From NCBI GenBank assembly GCA_963965975.1, contig OZ014423.1, positions 1,984,001-2,048,000 on the forward strand: a stretch of DNA of 64,000 bases. The letters run 5' to 3'. The DNA is from Xestospongia bergquistia (Eukaryota > Porifera > Demospongiae > Haplosclerida > Petrosiidae). Positions 58,579 to 64,000 of this stretch are shown here, piece by piece. The notes under the pieces are model-generated. The model saw nothing but the letters and a program-made list of their open reading frames with translations. It was not told where the DNA came from and did not search any database. The number at the start of each line of letters is the position of its first letter. The stretch's first letter is position 1. A program made the translations under genes and the position numbers.

Positions 58579-59623
58579 CTACACTTCAGTACCAACTAAA
58601 TCCTCACCATCAAAATAGTCCTCACCATTTGATAGTTCAGGTGAGGATGAGTCTGAATGTAGTCTAGGCCATCGTGCAGGATCTCCAGTGATAGGTTTTG
58701 GAGAGGCATCATAAATTTGAATTAATTGTGAATCTAATGTACCACTAGAAGATCCACTTCTCTCTTTTGTGGATATTGGCAAAGACTATAGAATAAGAGT
58801 TTATGTAAATATTGTTCATTCATCTATCTATCCATTAATTCATCCATCCATCCATCCTTCCATTTATTTATCAATTCATTAATCAACCCATCCACCTGTT
58901 ACTTAAAACAGCTGATAATCAGTTATTACAGCTGTAGCTTTGATTACCAAATATTATATACATCAGTAAATATATTTTATTATTGTTGTCTGACTTACAG
59001 TTGATGAACTTCTCAAAGATCCTATTGCTTGTTGAAATGCTTTGATCCAGTCATCCATGTCAGACTGGTTATCAGCTTGAATGTGAAATATCCTTGATGG
59101 AGTCACTAACTCAAGTAAATGTTCTTTACCATGATGCCTATGTAGAGATTGATAACAGATATAAGTGAAACTAAAAGAGACACCAACAGACAAACATGAT
59201 GTTTATTTCCTTACATTTTATCACGTCCAACAGATAACATTTCTCCAACAGATACAGTTCGTATTGGTTCTGTTTCCTAAAATAATTTTCATAATAAAAT
59301 TGTATGTCAGTACTAGCTTACATCAATACTCTTGTAATATCCTAATGATATTTCACTAAGTACAAAAAATCTTCTCTTCCAGTTCTTCATCTATAGAAAC
59401 AACAAAAACAATTAAACTTTTAAAATTACTTTATTTCCTTATTTGGTCAATACTTACCACTGCCCCACATTTAGTAGCATGTCCAGCTTTAATAATACGA
59501 GGAAATCCTTTATGCTTTGTTGGTGAACTGTTCTCCAATGCTGTTGCTGTTGCTCCAATAGTAGCAGGACCTGAGGAAGTTAGATCTGATCGTTCTTCAT
59601 CTACTACAGCACCAATCTATTGT

Positions 59624-59660
<37 letters not shown>

Positions 59661-59663
59661 ACA

Positions 59664-59729
<66 letters not shown>

Positions 59730-61163
59730 GACAGAGACAGAGAGAGACAGAGTCAATACAATCAATATCAACTCCATACCTCTTTGATAGGCCTTCTTTG
59801 TACAACACCTCCTATAACCTGATTCCTATAACCGATGTCTTGTGGTTTCTCTTTTTGTGTAGTTGTAAATGCCTTGCCAGCTGCCTGACTCATCTACAGA
59901 TATGACATATTATGCTATGTTGTGCTCTGTTGTGTTCATATTATCATTATTATTATAAAATTATCATTAATGCAAGGACACTATTGAAAATCGAATTAAT
60001 TCAATTTGTCAAGACATTTTGTTGTTAAAATCATTTGCTTCAAAATAGTCTATGTGAATTTTGAATCAAACATATCACGACTAGCTAATGCTATAATAGT
60101 CATCACTTACTGAAGATTGTTTAATAGTTTCAATCCATTCATCTCTTTCTTCGGCTGAATTCACAGAGAAGAAACGAGACACACCTGTTGTAACAAGTTC
60201 TATACAAGAATACAAATAAGATATCATGCCACACCCACATATCTAAAGGTAACTCACCAAAACAGTTTAATATTTTAGGTCTTGAAGAAGCAATATTGAC
60301 CTATTGTTATTATGGTAATGACCATGGTCCAATGAACTAATTATAACAATATATATCAGTAGCTTACTTTAGTAATATAGGAACATTTGATTTCTTCAAT
60401 TGGAATAAATTCTGTAAAATCTTTAGCTCCCTATAAATTAAGGAGATACAGATGTGATTTACTTAGTAGTCAGAAAGAAACCATTTTATAATTAATCATG
60501 GTAAGATTTAGAAGTATAAACGTCATCAAAAGAGTCTATAGCTTATTATATACTTACATACATTACTACTATCTACAATGTTCTAATGTACTATTAACCT
60601 GTTAGGATTCACTCCACAATGTCAACTCCTATAATGTCCATTCCAATAATACCAGAATCTAGTCTTATTACATATCATGTAACAGTCATTAAATGATACT
60701 GTTATTATCAAGAGATTATTATCTACATTCTACTGTACTATAACTTGTTAGGATTCAGTCCACAATGTCAACTCCCATAATGTCCATTCCAATAATACCA
60801 GAGTGTAGTCACATTACATATCATGTAACAGTATTAATGAAACTGTTGATACTATCAAGAGAGCACTGCCTACTACATTCTAGTGTATTATATAGTTGTT
60901 ATAACATGAAGTGACTACATATATACTGGGAAATTAACACATTTCAGTGACAGTAAATGGTTTAATCCTATCAGTACAAGAACTATAGTGTACTGGTTAA
61001 CTAGTGTAATAATGACATCACATACTTCTGCTTCTAGTGGATAAAGATTCAGGAGACGGGATGTGAAATTGATTACAACATAACATGATGAATAATTGCC
61101 TGTGTCACGATCCTCTCGTAATAAGATACCAACAATTCTTCCATCAGCGTCTACTGTTGGCAT
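58579..61163 (-). CDS. TAPP-type tandem PH-domain adaptor (PLEKHA1/2-like)
   Basis: Exons, in transcript order: 61163-61026, 60430-60368, 60300-60258, 60199-60111, 59893-59780, 59616-59458, 59390-59322, 59276-59215, 59137-58999, 58785-58579. The total is 1083 nt, 360 residues. The first PH domain (about 1-110) starts MPTVDADGRIVGILLRED, the start typical of TAPP proteins, and ends EERDEWIETIKQS. The second PH (about 190-300) has KCGAVMKNWKRRFFVLSE, fitting the K-x-R phosphoinositide-binding signature, and ends MDDWIKAFQQAIGSL. TAPP proteins bind PI(3,4)P2 through the second PH domain at the plasma membrane and dampen PI3K signalling. The C-terminus GTEV fits a class I PDZ ligand, as in vertebrate TAPPs. 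Confidence 0.9.
58800..58880. repeat. ATCC/ATCT microsatellite in intron
   Basis: Imperfect CATC/ATCC tetranucleotide run between the last two exons of the TAPP-type gene. Confidence 0.75.
59627..59752. repeat. Compound GA/CA microsatellite in intron
   Basis: AG runs surround an AC run, then AGAC variants, between exons 59616-59458 and 59893-59780. An open frame on the minus strand here (S/L repeats) is produced by the repeat. Confidence 0.95.
60575..60890. repeat. About 146-bp tandem duplication in a TAPP-type intron
   Basis: The segment starting GTTAGGATTCACTCCACAAT at 60601 recurs at 60747 as GTTAGGATTCAGTCCACAAT, with further shared words (CATTCCAATAATACCAGA, TACATATCATGTAACAGT). Two clear copies. 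Confidence 0.85.
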
Positions 61164-61177
61164 GATGGGCGGGCCTT

Positions 61178-63329
61178 CTGTTAAGAACAGAAAAATAGAT
61201 AGATGAATGGATGGATGGAGTGACAAACAAGGTTATAATACACATTATAGAGAGATCAAACAAGACAAAAAATGTTAAAGGAAATAGTTGAATGACATAG
61301 ATTTGAATGAGTCATCATAGTATGGTAACAGAATCCTCCATTCAGTAACTATTAGTATAAGAAATAATACACAATCTATACATAAACACACACATAATGT
61401 TACAGAATACATCTAATTGGTCATTATATTATCAATTCCAACAATACTAAGGAAATGACTCCAAACTAACAAACAACATCAAAGTAACTCAAAGTGACAT
61501 ATATACACTTGTAAGTTACACTTCCCTATACATGTAACAAAATACCTCCAGATTAGGTAATAGTAAACAATTACTTCAACCTCTACTATGTGAACTATTT
61601 CATTAGATTATTTATAGTGTATAAGGATCTTTATGTGTCCAATTGTTTGTAATGATAACTTCTATGTTGTCTCCATATAGTTATTTACTATCACTTATTG
61701 ACTTAGTTGAATACCATTTCTAATTTTGGCATGTGTAAGACACGCCATGAAGATTAACAAACCATTGATATAGTTTCAGTATGTGGGTTTGTTATGAAGT
61801 GATCTAATCTTCTCATCACATTCTATGGCTCCCTTAACTACCAAAACAAAACCATTAAATATGACAGCCAACGATTGTTATTATATTGACCAGGTATGTA
61901 CATTCATAACACAGTAATTTCTACTAATAACAATGGGGGCTTATATTTCTCGGAACTATTAAACAATGAAGTCACTACTAATTCATATATTAATATTAAG
62001 AGGACACTGGAGAACTATCGTTGATGTGCTTTTAATTATGCAAACAAAGTGAAGCTGAATTTAACACAGATATCAAAAAAAACATAAGATCATATACAAA
62101 TCATTATCAGCTGACCAACACCATCGAAAATACTACAATTATCTTTATCTTAACATTGCTAGAAAGATAAAGAAAACATTACACAGTGTATGTCAGTCAC
62201 AGACTGACATAGCATTATTACCAATAGTGACATAGGTAAGTTCTGACATAGCATTACTACCAATAGTGACATAGGTAAGTTCTGACATAGCATTACTACC
62301 AATAGTGACATAGGTAAGGTCTGACATAGCATTACTACCAATAGTGACATAGGTAAGTTCTGACATAGCATTACTACCAATAGTGACATAGGTAAGTTCT
62401 GTATCATAAAATAAATATCACTCTTTAGTTATCCACACGTGTGGTACAAGGGACTTGTTCAATGTACTGGTACATTGTTACTACAACAGAAATGAACCAG
62501 ACAAATATTCTATTTAGAAAAACAGAAGATATTGTATCAATAACATATAGGTTTAAAATTAGGGGAAGACCCGCCAAGTATACCAATTAATGAATTGAAT
62601 TTATACTTAGAGAGAGGGGGGAGGGAGGAGGAAACGAGAACTGTCTCAAAATCAGATAATACCATATAAAGTAACAATCTCCAATAATTATAACAATAAC
62701 CTTATAAAGTTATCATACTGAACATTTCATACAAAGAGCTAACATTGTAGGAACATAAAACTAACATAGTCTTGTTTTTATAATCCCCTAAAACAACATA
62801 ATTGACATAATTAGACAACTGCATCATTTTAAATGTGCATATATATAGTACACAGATACAATAGAAGAGCATAAATATTAACATTATAATTATGTATTGT
62901 TATATAGCATATCATGTGAGACAGTGAGCTAATAAGCTGTTGAATGAGATAGAGTAGAGAAAAAATAACTCACTCACTTATATATATGCTCTGTTAACTT
63001 TCTACATTACTACATTCTAGCACCACTAGCCATGGTATGTGTTAGACAATACATGAATCTCTTGGGAAAGCAGGCTACACTTCTAATGATGACCAATTAC
63101 ATTTTGCAGCTTATACAGGTCTCAGCACAATATATCTATACGTCAGTCAAACTTCTATAACAAATAGTTAATCTAGCATTGAGTTAGACGTTAAATGTTG
63201 TTACAGTACGGGCAGACTTAATCTTCTATTTTAACACTCCATTAAAGAATGAAAATATTATGCAAATATGAGCTAGGGTGATCTATTATACATACAACAC
63301 GCAATCACAGCACGACAACTAAAGCTCAC
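61178..63329 (-). other. Long first intron of the TAPP-type gene
   Basis: About 2.15 kb with no supported exon on either strand. It contains the 39-bp minisatellite at 62205-62399. The acceptor side is TTCTTAACAG before 61177; the donor is GGTGAGC after 63330. Confidence 0.6.
62205..62399. repeat. 39-bp minisatellite, five copies
   Basis: Five almost identical units of TGACATAGCATTACTACCAA followed by TAGTGACATAGGTAAGTTC. The open frame on the minus strand (SLLVVMLCQNLPM) follows from the 39-bp period. Confidence 0.95.
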
Positions 63330-63400
63330 CTCAATCTCAGCAGCTCAAATCTGTAACTTCCACGAGAACTGGAAACAGAAGCAGTAGAACGACGAAAGCA
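63330..63400 (-). promoter_or_regulatory. Probable 5' UTR exon and promoter side of the TAPP-type gene
   Basis: On the minus strand GAGATTGAGGTGAGC gives a strong donor at 63330. The first coding ATG lies in the next exon, 14 bases after its acceptor, so a non-coding first exon is needed. The flank at 63410-63500 is much more G-rich than the rest of the window, as expected near a transcription start. The upstream boundary of the exon is not defined. Confidence 0.5.
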
Positions 63401-63576
63401 AGTTTAGAAATAAGGGGGGAGTGACAAGAAGGGCGTAATGGAGGGAGGAGTCCCTTTTGCAAGAAGGGGGGGAGGCCCCTGGGGAAAACGCTACACTGTC
63501 TGTGAATTTAGTTTACACTGGTAATAGTAGTACAGTAATTATTAACAGCAGATGAGGGAATAGATCTACCTCATAT

Positions 63577-63788
63577 CTATCCAGTACATATTACGTAGAA
63601 ACTACCAGTAAGCTTGATTGCTAGGATGAGAAGACTGCTTCCAATTAATGTTTTTTGTACATGGTTACCACAGTCTTGTAAATGATATGGGTGTGGCTGT
63701 TTGAGACCATAGATAGTAACGGAATTGGAAAGGCCCACGCACTTCCGGTACACTCCTTGTCCATAAACAACTAGAGCTTGCAGTGCTT
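63577..63788 (-). CDS. Unrecognised last exon of a gene entering from the right edge
   Basis: The minus strand has an acceptor (ATTATTTCAG) before 63788 and an open frame ending in TAG at 63577: EALQALVVYGQGVYRKCVG and on to TGSFYVICTG. Seventy residues, no recognised domain, no partner exon inside the window. It may be a real terminal exon or chance. Confidence 0.3.
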
Positions 63789-64000
63789 CTGAAATAATTA
63801 CAAGCATGTAGTATTTTGGAATTTCTTTAATTAAGTGTTACTTTATAACAAATACTTACTTGAAATAATTATTATTTATCTGACAATTAATTTTACTGAT
63901 AATGTTAGGTCACAGTCACTGTAAGACAGAAGTCTTTTTGCTAGTATAATATACATTATACTACAAGGAGCTCTTTCAGATGTAGGTTTTAAAATTGGTA

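Noticed and set aside
59617..59808. Minus-strand frame rich in Ser/Leu and Cys/Val
   Set aside because: It is a GA/CA microsatellite inside an intron.
62159..62407. Minus-strand frame with LLVVMLCQ repeats
   Set aside because: It is the translation of five 39-bp minisatellite units in an intron of the TAPP-type gene.

Overview
The window is animal nuclear DNA: AT-rich, with compact multi-exon genes, many 40-60 nt introns with GT/AG ends, Death domains, ankyrin repeats, and PARP14-, DNAJC28- and TAPP-type genes. The mix of very short introns and Death-domain expansions points to a sponge, most likely a demosponge such as Amphimedon. The species call is inference. All exon models below come from reading splice sites and phases by eye; every complete model closes in frame.

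Layout, left to right. 1-1076 (+): tail of an ankyrin gene (A). 1335-13359 (+): gene B, Death domain, RRM-like modules, KH-like region and two macro domains, ending without a PARP domain. 13.4-22.7 kb: gene-free, filled by a 68-bp minisatellite and three blocks of one 36-bp minisatellite in alternating orientation. 22741-22960: broken copy of gene A exons. 23037-31451 (+): gene D, Death domain, an unrecognised helical module and more than 20 ankyrin exons, 12 of them in an exact 142-bp exon+intron tandem array. 32402-50110 (+): gene C, the long paralogue of B, with 12 RRM-like modules, KH-like region, two macro domains, WWE and a PARP catalytic domain. 51046-56757 (+): gene E, paralogue of D. 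56893-58394 (-): DNAJC28-type J-protein. 58579-61163 (-): tandem-PH TAPP (PLEKHA1/2)-type adaptor with a 5' UTR exon near 63.33 kb. 63577-63788 (-): an unrecognised last exon.

The core is a roughly 55-kb array of four Death-domain genes with two alternating architectures: Death-RRM/KH-macro(-WWE-PARP) in B and C, and Death-helical-ankyrin in D and E. Their first two exons are homologous, and in B, C and D they are almost identical. A reasonable working idea is that the ankyrin proteins sense or scaffold, the PARP14-like proteins write or read ADP-ribose, and the shared Death domains bring them together. B keeps the better macro pockets but has no catalytic domain. C keeps the catalytic domain but has damaged macro pockets. 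The pair therefore looks like a split reader and writer, comparable to vertebrate PARP9/PARP14. Function is inference; the architecture is read from the sequence.
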